NCBI RefSeq assembly: GCF_035605935.1
Contig: NZ_DATNGK010000216.1
Span: forward strand, 1-64,000
Source of the DNA: Actinocrinis sp035605935
GTDB lineage: Bacteria; Actinomycetota; Actinomycetes; Streptomycetales; Catenulisporaceae
Length of the DNA: 64,000 nucleotides
Direction: 5' to 3'
Shown: one piece after another, positions 16,883-25,404 of the stretch
Position numbering within the stretch: the first letter of the stretch is position 1
Layout: each line of letters opens with the position of its first letter
Notes under the pieces: generated by a model
What the model was told of the DNA's origin: nothing
Databases searched by the model: none
The model's input: only the letters and a program-made list of their open reading frames with translations
Position numbers and translations under genes: made by a program

Positions 16883-17499
16883 TCAACCCGGCCTGGACCC
16901 GGGCCGCCGCGAGCGACCGGCCGTTTCGCTGGCTGCGAATCGAGCCCGGCGTGCTGTTCGACGAGGCGAACGCCGCCCGGCTGTCCCGCGAGTTCCCCAC
17001 CCGGTCCTTCGTGCGCCGCGAGGTCGACACTCCGGGTTCGGCCAAGACGTACCGGAACTACTCCCGCACCCTGGTCGGACCCGACGTGCCGGCCGGCGCA
17101 CCGCCGCTGCCGGAGATCTGGCAGCGTCTTGTCGCGGAGCTGCTCGACGACGGCTATCGCGACGCGGTGGCGAAGATTCTCGGGCAGCCGCCCGCCGCGC
17201 AGCTGGAGATCCGCCTGGCGCGGCACGGTCGCACCGACTGGCTCAGCCCGCACACCGACCGCCCCGACAAGGCCTTCAGCCATCTCATATACCTGAATCC
17301 GCAGTGGCACGAAGAGTGGGGCGGCTGTCTGCAGATCCTCGCCAGCGCCGACCCCGCCGACGTCGTGGCGCAGGTTGTGCCCCGGCTTGGCGTCTCAGCC
17401 CTCTTTGAACGCACCGACTACTCCTGGCACCAGGTGAGCGCGGTCGCCGCCGCCGCACCGAGTGACCGGATCTCGCTGCTCATCCACGGGCGTGTCTGA
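16873..17499 (+). CDS. 2OG-Fe(II) oxygenase
   Basis: 208 residues with H127-x-D129 (SPHTDRPDK), distal H186 (SWHQVSAV) and R199 (SDRISLL), so all cofactor ligands are present. It overlaps the aminotransferase by 10 bp and the kinase start by one base, so it is tightly coupled to both. Paralogous to the oxygenases at 10898 and 3753. Two active Fe(II)/2OG enzymes fit the two oxidative trimming steps of the nikkomycin/polyoxin route (octosyl acid to aminohexuronic acid), or hydroxylation of a retained bicycle. Confidence 0.85.
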   Translation: MPLINPAWTRAAASDRPFRWLRIEPGVLFDEANAARLSREFPTRSFVRREVDTPGSAKTYRNYSRTLVGPDVPAGAPPLPEIWQRLVAELLDDGYRDAVAKILGQPPAAQLEIRLARHGRTDWLSPHTDRPDKAFSHLIYLNPQWHEEWGGCLQILASADPADVVAQVVPRLGVSALFERTDYSWHQVSAVAAAAPSDRISLLIHGRV

Positions 17500-18140
17500 T
17501 GACGCCTGTCACGCCGAGCCGACTGCTGGTGCTGGGCTGCCCTGGCTCAGGGAAGACCACACTCGCCCGCACGCTCGCCGCCTGCACAGGGCTGCCACTG
17601 CACCATCTCGACGACGCGTATTGGGGCGAGGACTGGGCCCGGCTCGGCTCCGCGCAGTGGCTGCTTCGCCAGCGCGAATTGGCCGCGGGCCCGGCCTGGA
17701 TCATCGAAGGCAACTACCTCGACTCGATTCCAGTGCGAGCCGACCGCGCCGACGCCGTGGTGCTCGTCGACGCCCCTACACACCGCTGTCTGTATCGCGC
17801 CGTCGCACGCGTAGCACGCATCCGCCGTGGCGGCTACGCGGCACTTCCCGAGCGAGTGCGGGCGCAGGCCGCCGCCGGGATCAAGGTCCGCGCGACCAAG
17901 GACTTCGGCGCCCTCGTGCGCAAGATCCTGCGATTCCGGCGGCGGGACTGGTGGTCGGTAATGGCCGCGGCGCGGACCAACCCGTCCTGCGCTCTGTTCG
18001 TCGCCGTGGGCCGCGGATTCCTGCCAGGCCACCGCGCCGCTCTTCGCAGGGGCCTGCGAGCGCGCGGCATCGCGGCCTCGGTGCTTCCGCTCGCCGCCGT
18101 TGCGCCGCTGTTCGGCGGTGCTCTCGAAAGGACTCGATGA
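17499..18140 (+). CDS. P-loop small-molecule kinase (adenylate kinase/topology-modulation-like)
   Basis: 213 residues. Walker A GCPGSGKTT at residues 13-21, then HHLDDAYWGEDW and WIIEGNYLDSI, features of the adenylate-kinase-like family often annotated as topology modulation protein. Start and stop overlap both neighbours by 1-4 bases. Polyoxin/nikkomycin synthesis uses a hidden phosphorylation of the sugar (PolQ2) that is later removed. A small kinase at this point in the operon suggests the same masking, but I could not compare it with that kinase directly. Confidence 0.78.
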   Translation: MTPVTPSRLLVLGCPGSGKTTLARTLAACTGLPLHHLDDAYWGEDWARLGSAQWLLRQRELAAGPAWIIEGNYLDSIPVRADRADAVVLVDAPTHRCLYRAVARVARIRRGGYAALPERVRAQAAAGIKVRATKDFGALVRKILRFRRRDWWSVMAAARTNPSCALFVAVGRGFLPGHRAALRRGLRARGIAASVLPLAAVAPLFGGALERTR

Positions 18141-19543
18141 TGCGCATACTGGTGACCTGGCCTCCCCAGGTGCCCAGCTACTTCAACGCGGGGCACCACC
18201 TGCCTGTCTTCAGCATCGCCGCCTACCTGCGCGCCAAGGGCCATACCGTGGACGCCCTGGACGCCGGCGCGCTCAATTGCAGCTGGAAGGAGTTCGCGGA
18301 CCAGGTGTTCCAGGGCGGCTACCAGGCCGTCGTGCTGGTCAACGAGTACGACGCGGTCGAAGGGGTGCGGCGGGCCGCGGACTACTGCCGGCAACTGGCG
18401 CCCGACGCGCTGACCGTGACGGTCGGGCGGCTCAGCTATCAGAACCCTGGATTCTTTCGGACGCTGGAGCTTGACGCCGTCGTCGCCGGCGGCGACTACG
18501 AGGCCGGCGTTCAGGCCGCGCTGGAGTGGGCCGAACGCGGCCGGCCGGATGGGGCGCGCGCTCCCGGCGTATGGCTGCGCGGTGCCGACGGCTGGTCCGA
18601 GCCCGGCGGCCCGGGGATCTGGCTGCCTGCCGAATCGTGGGTGCTTCCGGACGTCGGCGAGATCCCCTATGCGGCATATGAGAGCCTTTACAAGAACGAC
18701 GACAACCGGTTCTGCGGGATTCCACAGCGCCGCGAGCTGGTGGTGCCGGTCGCCCGCGGATGCCCGGTGGGCTGCGACTTCTGCGACGTGCCGCCGATGC
18801 AGGGGCTGCGTGAGCGGCGCATGACCGCACAGCGGGCCGTGGACTACATCCGGGACAGCTTCGCGGATCACCCCTTCGAATACGTGGCCTTCTACGCCCC
18901 GACCTTCACCTTGGACCGGCGCTGGGTGCGCGAGCTGTGCCGACTGCTGAGTGCCGAACCGCGTCGCTATCCGTGGAAGTGCGCCACCACGCTGCATCAC
19001 CTGGACGAGGACCTGGTGCGCACGATGGCGGCCGGCGGCTGCGTGCGGATCAGCGTCGGCGTGGAGACCTTCGACGTGGACGCCGCCGGGCAGCTGCCAC
19101 GCGTGAAACGCCAGGGCCAGACCCGCTTCGAGCAGGTGCTCGGCTGGTGCCGGTCCGCGGGAATCGAGCTGAACTGCTTCGTCATCGTCGGCCTGCCCGG
19201 CACGACGCCGGCCGGGACCGCGCGCACCATCGAGGCCATCGACGCCGCGGGCGCGCGAGTTCGGCCGACCGTGTACACGCCGTACCACCTGATGCGCCCT
19301 GAGATGACCGAGCGCGAGATCAGCGGCTTCAACCGGCAGACCTTCGTCGATCCGGACGAGATCCGCGCCGCCGGATTCGCGCCGGGAGACTTCTTGCAGC
19401 ACGTGTTCGGGGGCAGCGGATACGTCACGCCGTCGCCGCAGCGGGTCGGCTCGATCGTGACCGCGCCGGGCGAGGACGACGCGGAATCCGGCCGCACGAC
19501 GCGCGACGAGGCCGCCGCGCCGATCCTGGCAAGCGCGCGATGA
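18137..19543 (+). CDS. Radical SAM enzyme, octosyl-acid synthase candidate (NikJ/PolH-type role)
   Basis: 468 residues from ATG 18137 (GAAAGGA upstream). Residues ~1-160 look like a cobalamin-binding-type Rossmann domain (ILVTWPPQVPS, VVLVNEYDAVEG). The radical SAM core begins with CxxxCxxC at C209, C213 and C216 (ARGCPVGCDFCDVPP). Later motifs: YAPTFTLDRRW, ISVGVETF and NCFVIVGLPGTT. NikJ/PolH cyclise 3'-enolpyruvyl-UMP to octosyl acid phosphate by radical chemistry. Next to an enolpyruvyltransferase and TruD, the same C-C closure on enolpyruvyl-pseudouridine phosphate is the best inference. Coupled by ATGA overlaps to both neighbours. Confidence 0.82.
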   Translation: MMRILVTWPPQVPSYFNAGHHLPVFSIAAYLRAKGHTVDALDAGALNCSWKEFADQVFQGGYQAVVLVNEYDAVEGVRRAADYCRQLAPDALTVTVGRLSYQNPGFFRTLELDAVVAGGDYEAGVQAALEWAERGRPDGARAPGVWLRGADGWSEPGGPGIWLPAESWVLPDVGEIPYAAYESLYKNDDNRFCGIPQRRELVVPVARGCPVGCDFCDVPPMQGLRERRMTAQRAVDYIRDSFADHPFEYVAFYAPTFTLDRRWVRELCRLLSAEPRRYPWKCATTLHHLDEDLVRTMAAGGCVRISVGVETFDVDAAGQLPRVKRQGQTRFEQVLGWCRSAGIELNCFVIVGLPGTTPAGTARTIEAIDAAGARVRPTVYTPYHLMRPEMTEREISGFNRQTFVDPDEIRAAGFAPGDFLQHVFGGSGYVTPSPQRVGSIVTAPGEDDAESGRTTRDEAAAPILASAR

Positions 19544-20274
19544 GCGCGTCGCCGCGGCAGCTGCTGGCGGGCCTGCTGCCCAACCTCCGCGACTGCGGCG
19601 GACTGGGCACCGAGGACGGCCGGGTACTGCGCAGCCGCTGCCTCCTGCGGTCGGCCGCGCTGGTCGGGCTGCCGACGGCGACGCTGACCGCTTTCCTCGA
19701 CACCGTCGGCACCGGGACCTACTTCGACCTGCGCACTGACGCGGAGATCGAGCGCGACGGGAGCCCGGGCGCGCTCATCGACGCAGGGTGGCGATGGGAG
19801 CGGGTCTCCATCGACGACGGGAACAGCGGTGGTGGATCGGCGGCGGACATCGCGCGTCGGTCAATCGCGGCGATTCCGAAGTACCTGGCGGCGGCCGAAC
19901 GCGTCGCCGCCTCGCTGGGGCCGCGCCCCGTCGTGGTCGCCTGCGCGGCCGGCAAGGACCGCACCGGGATGGTCACCGCGATCACGCTGCACCGGCTCGG
20001 GATCCGGCGCGCGCAGATCCTCGAGGACTTCACCCTGAGCAACAGCTGCCTGCGCGAGGGGCGGGCGTTGCTGCCCGCCCGATGGCAGAACCCTGACCAC
20101 GACATCCATCCTGTGGACGCGACCGTGTGCGCGGCCGTCCTGGACCGGTTGCCGGCGACCCGCGCTCCCCGGCGGCGCGCCGACATCAGTCCCCTGACCT
20201 TTCCTGCACCGCTGCCCGGAGACTCGGCCGCGTCCCCGGACGCGACCGTGGCGGCGGCGGCGCGGCGACGCTGA
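19540..20274 (+). CDS. Tyrosine-phosphatase-like phosphatase (NikL/PolJ-type role)
   Basis: 244 residues of the DSP/PTP-like family often labelled tyrosine-protein phosphatase. P-loop CX5R: C135-AAGKD-R141-T, with NLRDCGGL near the N-terminus and FDLRTDAEI. Nikkomycin/polyoxin clusters carry a homologous phosphatase (NikL/PolJ) acting on nucleoside phosphate intermediates, not on proteins. It overlaps the radical SAM gene (ATGA), which supports a role in removing a phosphate from its product. The C-terminal ~45 residues are Arg/Ala/Pro-rich and probably unstructured. Confidence 0.84.
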   Translation: MSASPRQLLAGLLPNLRDCGGLGTEDGRVLRSRCLLRSAALVGLPTATLTAFLDTVGTGTYFDLRTDAEIERDGSPGALIDAGWRWERVSIDDGNSGGGSAADIARRSIAAIPKYLAAAERVAASLGPRPVVVACAAGKDRTGMVTAITLHRLGIRRAQILEDFTLSNSCLREGRALLPARWQNPDHDIHPVDATVCAAVLDRLPATRAPRRRADISPLTFPAPLPGDSAASPDATVAAAARRR

Positions 20275-20284
20275 GGAGCCTGCG

Positions 20285-21271
20285 ATGCCAACTACTGAGG
20301 ATGCCGGCAGTGACTTCACACGACGCCGCGCCGCCGCATTGCTTTCGGCGGCGGCCCGCGATCTCGCGGACCGCGGGGCGAGCGCGGACGACCTCTTCCC
20401 GCGCCACCTGACCGCCGTGCCGGCCGACCTCGCCGCGGCGGTGCGCGCGGCGATCGCCCGGCCGGACCCGACGGCCGGCTGGTCGGTGTCCTGCGGCCTG
20501 CTGGCCGGGTTCCCCGATCCCGGCCCCACGCCGGAGAGCTGGCGTAAGGCCGGGGCGCACGACACCGCGCAGCTCGACATCGCGATCGCGCTGATCGCCG
20601 CGAGCCTCGGCCGGGTGTTCGGCTGGGCCGGCCAGCAGGACGGCCGGCTGGTGCACAACATCGTGCCGAGTCCCGGCGACGAGAACCTGCAGGTCGGTTC
20701 GAGCAGCCTCACCGAGCTGGCCTGGCACTGCGAGGACTCGTTCCACCCGCGCCGCGCCGAATTGCTGCTGCTGGTCTGCGTACGCGATGACGACGAGCTG
20801 GGCAGCCGCGTCTCCAGCGTGCGCCGCGCCGAGCTGAGCGAGCCGGAGATCGCGCTGCTGTCCGCTCCGAGCGCGGTGATCGTGCCCGACGACTCGTATC
20901 CCGCCGATTGGGCGGGCGACGACGTGCGCACCGCGACCGTCTGGGCCTCGCCTGACGGGCTGTGCATCCGGTACGACCCGGCCTACACCCGCTTCCCCGA
21001 GCCGAGCGCCGAACTCGCCGCCGCCTACCGCCGCCTCGGCGAGGAGCTGGACCGCTGCGCCGAGACCGTCGCGCTCGGCCAGGGCGACGTGCTGCTGATC
21101 GACAACGACGTGGCCGTGCATGGGCGGCTGCCGTTCAAGCCGCGTTACGACGGCACCGACCGCTGGCTCAAGCGGACCATGGTCCGGCTGCCGCGGCAGC
21201 GTCCGGAGAGCGGCAAGGGCGGGTTCGGCCAGCGGCTGATCGAGCCGCAGCCCGCCGAGGGGGCTCGATGA
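20285..21271 (+). CDS. Clavaminate-synthase/VioC-like 2OG hydroxylase
   Basis: 328 residues of the TauD/CAS superfamily. The iron motif is H148-x-E150 in ELAWHCEDSFHPRRAEL, the HxE form found in amino-acid beta-hydroxylases such as AsnO and VioC; the distal His is in NDVAVHGR and the Arg in WLKRTMVR. This group usually hydroxylates Asn, Arg or Lys, so it probably makes a hydroxylated amino acid for the peptidyl side chain. Coupled to the class V PLP gene by an ATGA overlap. Confidence 0.85.
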   Translation: MPTTEDAGSDFTRRRAAALLSAAARDLADRGASADDLFPRHLTAVPADLAAAVRAAIARPDPTAGWSVSCGLLAGFPDPGPTPESWRKAGAHDTAQLDIAIALIAASLGRVFGWAGQQDGRLVHNIVPSPGDENLQVGSSSLTELAWHCEDSFHPRRAELLLLVCVRDDDELGSRVSSVRRAELSEPEIALLSAPSAVIVPDDSYPADWAGDDVRTATVWASPDGLCIRYDPAYTRFPEPSAELAAAYRRLGEELDRCAETVALGQGDVLLIDNDVAVHGRLPFKPRYDGTDRWLKRTMVRLPRQRPESGKGGFGQRLIEPQPAEGAR

Positions 21272-22617
21272 GCACCCTGACTGACGAGGAGCCGGGCAAG
21301 GACGCTGTCGTCACCGGCGACCAGGCCCCCGCCGGGGAGGTTGACTCGGCTCGCGCGGACAGCTCGGGCGGCGAGTCTGGCGCGGGCGGCGCGGGCGGCC
21401 TCTGGCCGGCGCTCGGCTCCCGCTCGCTCGACCGTGAACTGGCCAAGCCGCTGCCGCAGCAGTTCCCCGGCTGGCGCGCCGGCTCACACCGGTTCGACGG
21501 ACCGGGCGGCACGCTCGTCCATGCCGCCGTGCGCGACGTGATGGCGTCCTACCTGGGTGGGCCGGACGTCGCCAACGACCACGGTGCCTTCCCGGCCAGC
21601 CACGAGTCCGACGCGATCGTCGCAGGGACCTGCCGTCGGTTGCGGGCCCTGTTCGGCGCCCGGGACGGCTGCTTCGTGTTCGGCCAGGGCATGACCACGC
21701 TAACGACAACGTTCGTGCGTTCCCTGACATCGACGCTCGGCGCCCGTGACGAGCTGGTCATCACCGAGCTCGATCACGAGGCCGACCGCGCGCCGTGGCA
21801 GGCGCTGGCCGCGGCGCGCGGACTGACCGTCCGCGAAGCGCCGATGTCGCCGTCCGGACTGCTGCCGGCCGAAGCCGTCCTTGATCGGATCAGCGCACGT
21901 ACTAAGTGGGTGGCGGTCACCGCCGCGTCCAATGCGCTCGGTACCGTTCCAGACCTCGCCGCGATCATCAAGGGCGCGCATCGGGCCGGCGCCCGCGTGT
22001 TCGTCGACGCCGTACAGGCGGTGGCGCATCAGTGCATTGACATTGCGGCGCTCGGCTGTGACGCGTTCGTCACCGCGGCGTACAAGTGGTATGGCCCACA
22101 TTGCGGAGTGCTCTGGATCAGTGACGAGATCGCAGACGGTGCGCACCTTCCGGAGCAGGTGCCCTCGGCCGGCACGCTGCCGCCCGGCCAGCTCAGCCTC
22201 GGCACGACGAACTTCGAGGCGGTCTTGGGCACGGGGGTCGCGGCGGAACTGCTCACCCGCTGGGACCGGGACGGTATCGCCGTCGCCGAGCAGCAGCTGA
22301 CCGCGCAACTACTGGCGGGACTGGACACGATCCCCGAAGTGCGCGTGCTCGGTCCCGGTCCGTCGCCGGTCCGCTCCCCCGTCGTCACGTTCCAAATCCG
22401 CGGCCTGCCTGCCGAACGGGCCGCGGCGCTGTTGGGTCAGCGCGGGATCTCGGTGTGGCACGGGACGTTCTACGCAGGCAGCGCGATGCGCGCGGTCTCG
22501 CGAGACAACCCCGAGGCCGTGCGCGCGGGCATCGCCGCTTACACGACGCAGGCCGACGTACAGATCCTCGTGGACGCGGTCGCGGCCCTGGCCGCCGGAC
22601 GATGGGAGTCGCCGTGA
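21268..22617 (+). CDS. Class V PLP enzyme (cysteine-desulfurase-like)
   Basis: 449 residues from ATG 21268, overlapping the previous stop. Fold type I class V: ELDHEADRAPW with the PLP-stacking His, SNALGTVPDL, FVDAVQAVAHQ with the PLP Asp, and the Schiff-base Lys in TAAYKWYGPHCGV. The first ~50 residues are a low-complexity extension. By eye it is closest to the cysteine desulfurase-like subfamily without a defined sulfur role; members include epimerases, lyases and desulfurases. It may shape the amino-acid unit, but the reaction cannot be named. Confidence 0.83.
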   Translation: MSTLTDEEPGKDAVVTGDQAPAGEVDSARADSSGGESGAGGAGGLWPALGSRSLDRELAKPLPQQFPGWRAGSHRFDGPGGTLVHAAVRDVMASYLGGPDVANDHGAFPASHESDAIVAGTCRRLRALFGARDGCFVFGQGMTTLTTTFVRSLTSTLGARDELVITELDHEADRAPWQALAAARGLTVREAPMSPSGLLPAEAVLDRISARTKWVAVTAASNALGTVPDLAAIIKGAHRAGARVFVDAVQAVAHQCIDIAALGCDAFVTAAYKWYGPHCGVLWISDEIADGAHLPEQVPSAGTLPPGQLSLGTTNFEAVLGTGVAAELLTRWDRDGIAVAEQQLTAQLLAGLDTIPEVRVLGPGPSPVRSPVVTFQIRGLPAERAAALLGQRGISVWHGTFYAGSAMRAVSRDNPEAVRAGIAAYTTQADVQILVDAVAALAAGRWESP

Positions 22618-23978
22618 AGATCGCGAGGCTGGTCCCGGTGCTGGACGAACTGCGGGCGCGCTGGGCAGGGCGCGCGGTTCTGGCGCTCACACAGAAGTTC
22701 GGACGCGGTGATCAAGGCCTGATCGACGAGCTCGAGGCGCTCGGCGCGCGGGTCGCCGCCGTGGTCAACGCCGGTCCGCCGGAGCCGGGCGCCCCGGTGG
22801 TCGAGCGCTTGTGGACGTGCGCGCCGCGGCGGCTGAACAACATGGAGTTCGACGCCTACCTTGCTGATCCGCCGCAGGAGTTCGCCGACTGGCTGCGCAC
22901 CGTGGATCCCGCGGGCGATCTCACCGTGCTCGGCAACCCTTTCACCCATGTGCCCGAGGTGCTCGGCCGCCGCGTCTACGGCTGGCGCCGGCCGCAGTGG
23001 GCGGCGCTGGAGGACAAGACGGCGATCGACGCGTTCTGGCAGTCCGCCGCGGTGCCCGCGCCACCGCACGCGGTGCTGCCGGTCGACTCGCCGGATATCG
23101 CAGACCACTTCGACGAGTTGCGCGGTCCGCTGGGCGCGATCCTGGCGATGGACTCGACGCGTACTTATGTCGGAAACGCCGAGGGTCTGCGCTGGGTGCG
23201 ATCAGTCGCCGAACTGGCCACCGCCGTGGACGCCTGCCGCGGCAGCACCGACCGGATCCGGCTCGCATCGTTCGTCCCGGGCGTCCCGTGCAGCATCCTC
23301 GGCATGGTCCTGGAGCGCGGGGTGGCGGTCTTCGACCCCATCGAGATCGTGACGCTGCGCGACGCGGCGGCCGGCGCGCTGGTCTTCTGCGGCAGCTCGA
23401 CCGCCTGGCGTCCAGGGTTCGAGGCAATCGAGGAGATGCGCCGGCATGTGCACGGGGCCGGACTCGCCCTCGGCGAGGACGTAGGATTCCGCGGCTTCTT
23501 CAGCGTGGACGGGATCTGGGGCGGGCACGGCTTCTCGGCCACCGAACTCAATCCGCGCCATGCTTCAGGCCTGGGCCTGCGGACGGCTTGGCCACGCTTC
23601 CCGGCGTACATGTTCCAGCGCGCCGTGCAGGAAGGCGACGCCTCGGTCGCCGATGTGCGGCCCGATGATCTGGAGCTCGCGCTGCGCCCGGTGATCCGCG
23701 CGCATCCTTCCCTGTCGGTGCGCGTGCCCGCGCCCAGCGTCCCGGGTCGCGTGGCGATCGAGGACACGCTGGAGATCGCCGTCGCGGACAAGCCTGCTAC
23801 GTGGCGGCAGGCGATTCGCTATCGCGCCCGTGCGGGTGCAGCGGCGCTCGTGTCGGTCGAACCGGCGCTGCCCGACGGCACCGTTGGACCGGCCGCCGCG
23901 GCGCTGGCGCGCGAGCTGGGTGCCACCGGGCTGACCAGCTTCCGCGACGACCAGGTCGGCGTCCTCGCCAGGCAATGA
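22614..23978 (+). CDS. ATP-grasp-type ligase
   Basis: 454 residues from GTG 22614, which forms a GTGA overlap with the upstream stop and has GGGAG six bases before it; ATG 22602 is the alternative. The C-terminal half looks like an ATP-grasp fold: WAALEDKTAIDAFW, VPCSILGMVLERG, FRGFFSVDGIW and the metal-binding stretch TELNPRHASGLG. The N-terminal domain is a nucleotide-fold-like preATP domain. Expected reaction: carboxylate-amine ligation with ATP through an acyl phosphate, as NikS does in nikkomycin. It may join an amino acid to the nucleoside. Confidence 0.72.
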   Translation: MKIARLVPVLDELRARWAGRAVLALTQKFGRGDQGLIDELEALGARVAAVVNAGPPEPGAPVVERLWTCAPRRLNNMEFDAYLADPPQEFADWLRTVDPAGDLTVLGNPFTHVPEVLGRRVYGWRRPQWAALEDKTAIDAFWQSAAVPAPPHAVLPVDSPDIADHFDELRGPLGAILAMDSTRTYVGNAEGLRWVRSVAELATAVDACRGSTDRIRLASFVPGVPCSILGMVLERGVAVFDPIEIVTLRDAAAGALVFCGSSTAWRPGFEAIEEMRRHVHGAGLALGEDVGFRGFFSVDGIWGGHGFSATELNPRHASGLGLRTAWPRFPAYMFQRAVQEGDASVADVRPDDLELALRPVIRAHPSLSVRVPAPSVPGRVAIEDTLEIAVADKPATWRQAIRYRARAGAAALVSVEPALPDGTVGPAAAALARELGATGLTSFRDDQVGVLARQ

Positions 23979-24009
23979 GGCCCGAAGAACCGAAACGGAG
24001 GTGCGAACG

Positions 24010-25404
24010 ATGTCCCTGGCCGAGGTAGCGAAGGCAGCGAACACAGCGCAGTCGGGCGGCGTAGCGCAATTCGAACGCGCAGCGCAGTGTGAACCCACAG
24101 CGCAGTGTGAACCCACAGCGCAATTCGGACATACAGCGAGCAGCATGATCGCCGGTCTTGTCCCCGAGACGGAACCCGGTCGTGCGGTATGCGCGGTCGT
24201 CGACGAGCTGAGCGAGTTCATGACGCGGCAGGCCGGCCCCAATGACCTCGCCGGGCAGTTCGCGCGCGCGAGCGTGGAGCGGCTGCGGCAGACCGGTGTT
24301 CTCGCCGCCTGCGCGCCGGTAGCGGACGGCGGCTTCGGCCTGGAATCGCTGTACGACCTCGGTCTCGTCGTCGCCCGGTTGGCCGAGGCCGACGCGTCGG
24401 TCGCCGTCGCCGCGACCATGCACTTCCAGCTGACCTCTTACTTCGCCCGCTCTGTGCGCAAGGCGGCGGCGCACGAACGCGACGGCATGGCGATGCGGGA
24501 CTGGGTCAGGACCCTGGGAAGGCGGGACATGGTCGTGTGCTCGGCCGTCGCCGAGCCCGGGCTACAGCCGTGGCAGGTGGGCAGCACCGTACGGAAATCC
24601 GGCGACGGCTGGCGGGCGGACGGCCGCAAGGTGATGGCGTCGATCTCGCCCGCGGCCACTCATTTCTACGGCCGGTTCAAAGCGGAGACCGCGCACGGCC
24701 CGCGCATGGCCTCGGTGATGATCCCCGCGGACCTGCCCGGTGTCACGGTGCAGGAAACCTGGAACGGTCTGGGACTGCGCGGTTCCGGGAGCGGAACGGT
24801 CCTGTTCGAGGAGGTACATCTGCCACAGGAGGCTGTCGCGTTGCGCGGCCCCTGGGGCGTCCAGCTCAATGCGTACGACGGACGGGCCGCGCAGGCGATA
24901 CCCACCGTTTCGGTCTACCTGGGCATCGCCGAGGCCGCGCGTCGCCACGGGCTGGAAAGCCTTTCCTCCGGTGACGGGCGACAGCGCCGCAAGTCGCTCG
25001 GTGTCTGCGCGCTCGTGGCTGAGATGGAGCTGAAGATCGCCGGCGCGCGCGCAGCGCTGCACACCGCGTTGCGCACCCTCGACGCCGCGATCACCGACAC
25101 CGCGCCGCGCACCAGGCCGGCCGATGAGGGGCGGCGCCTACTCAAGGAGTGCGTCGTCGGCGGACTCATCGTGGAGCGCGCCGCATTCGAGATAGTCGAT
25201 CTGGCGATGCAGTTGTGCGGCGGACGCAGCTTCGTCCACGGCCATCCGCTCGGCCGGTTGTACCGGGACGTGCGCGCAGCGGCATTCATGCGTCCGTGGG
25301 TTCCTTCGGAGGAGTCGCTGGACTTCCTGGCCGAAGTGACCTTCGAGGAGCTGGCCGAGGCAGCTGCCGCTGAACGCGCCGCAGCGGAAGGCGAACAGTC
25401 ATGA
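24010..25404 (+). CDS. Acyl-CoA dehydrogenase-like flavoenzyme with repeat-bearing N-terminus
   Basis: 464 residues; ATG 24010 is chosen because GGAGGTG lies 7-8 bases upstream (GTG 24001 is in frame). The dehydrogenase fold covers ~50-450: VADGGFGLESL, VGSTVRKSGDGW, MQLCGGRSFVHGHPLGRLYRDVRAA. Such enzymes in NRPS pathways desaturate carrier-bound aminoacyl groups or do N-oxygenation. The catalytic base is not placed. Residues ~19-44 are a hexapeptide repeat (AQFERA, AQCEPT, AQCEPT, AQFGHT) outside the fold, matching the pattern in the flavin reductase. Confidence 0.85.
   Translation: MSLAEVAKAANTAQSGGVAQFERAAQCEPTAQCEPTAQFGHTASSMIAGLVPETEPGRAVCAVVDELSEFMTRQAGPNDLAGQFARASVERLRQTGVLAACAPVADGGFGLESLYDLGLVVARLAEADASVAVAATMHFQLTSYFARSVRKAAAHERDGMAMRDWVRTLGRRDMVVCSAVAEPGLQPWQVGSTVRKSGDGWRADGRKVMASISPAATHFYGRFKAETAHGPRMASVMIPADLPGVTVQETWNGLGLRGSGSGTVLFEEVHLPQEAVALRGPWGVQLNAYDGRAAQAIPTVSVYLGIAEAARRHGLESLSSGDGRQRRKSLGVCALVAEMELKIAGARAALHTALRTLDAAITDTAPRTRPADEGRRLLKECVVGGLIVERAAFEIVDLAMQLCGGRSFVHGHPLGRLYRDVRAAAFMRPWVPSEESLDFLAEVTFEELAEAAAAERAAAEGEQS
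24064..24138 (+). repeat. 18-bp tandem repeat coding hexapeptide AQxExT
   Basis: Four imperfect copies of an 18-base unit lie in the 5' end of the acyl-CoA-dehydrogenase-like gene; two central copies are identical. The encoded unit (AQCEPT) resembles the AQLDPT/AKLDPT unit in the flavin reductase gene 19 kb away on the other strand. Confidence 0.75.
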
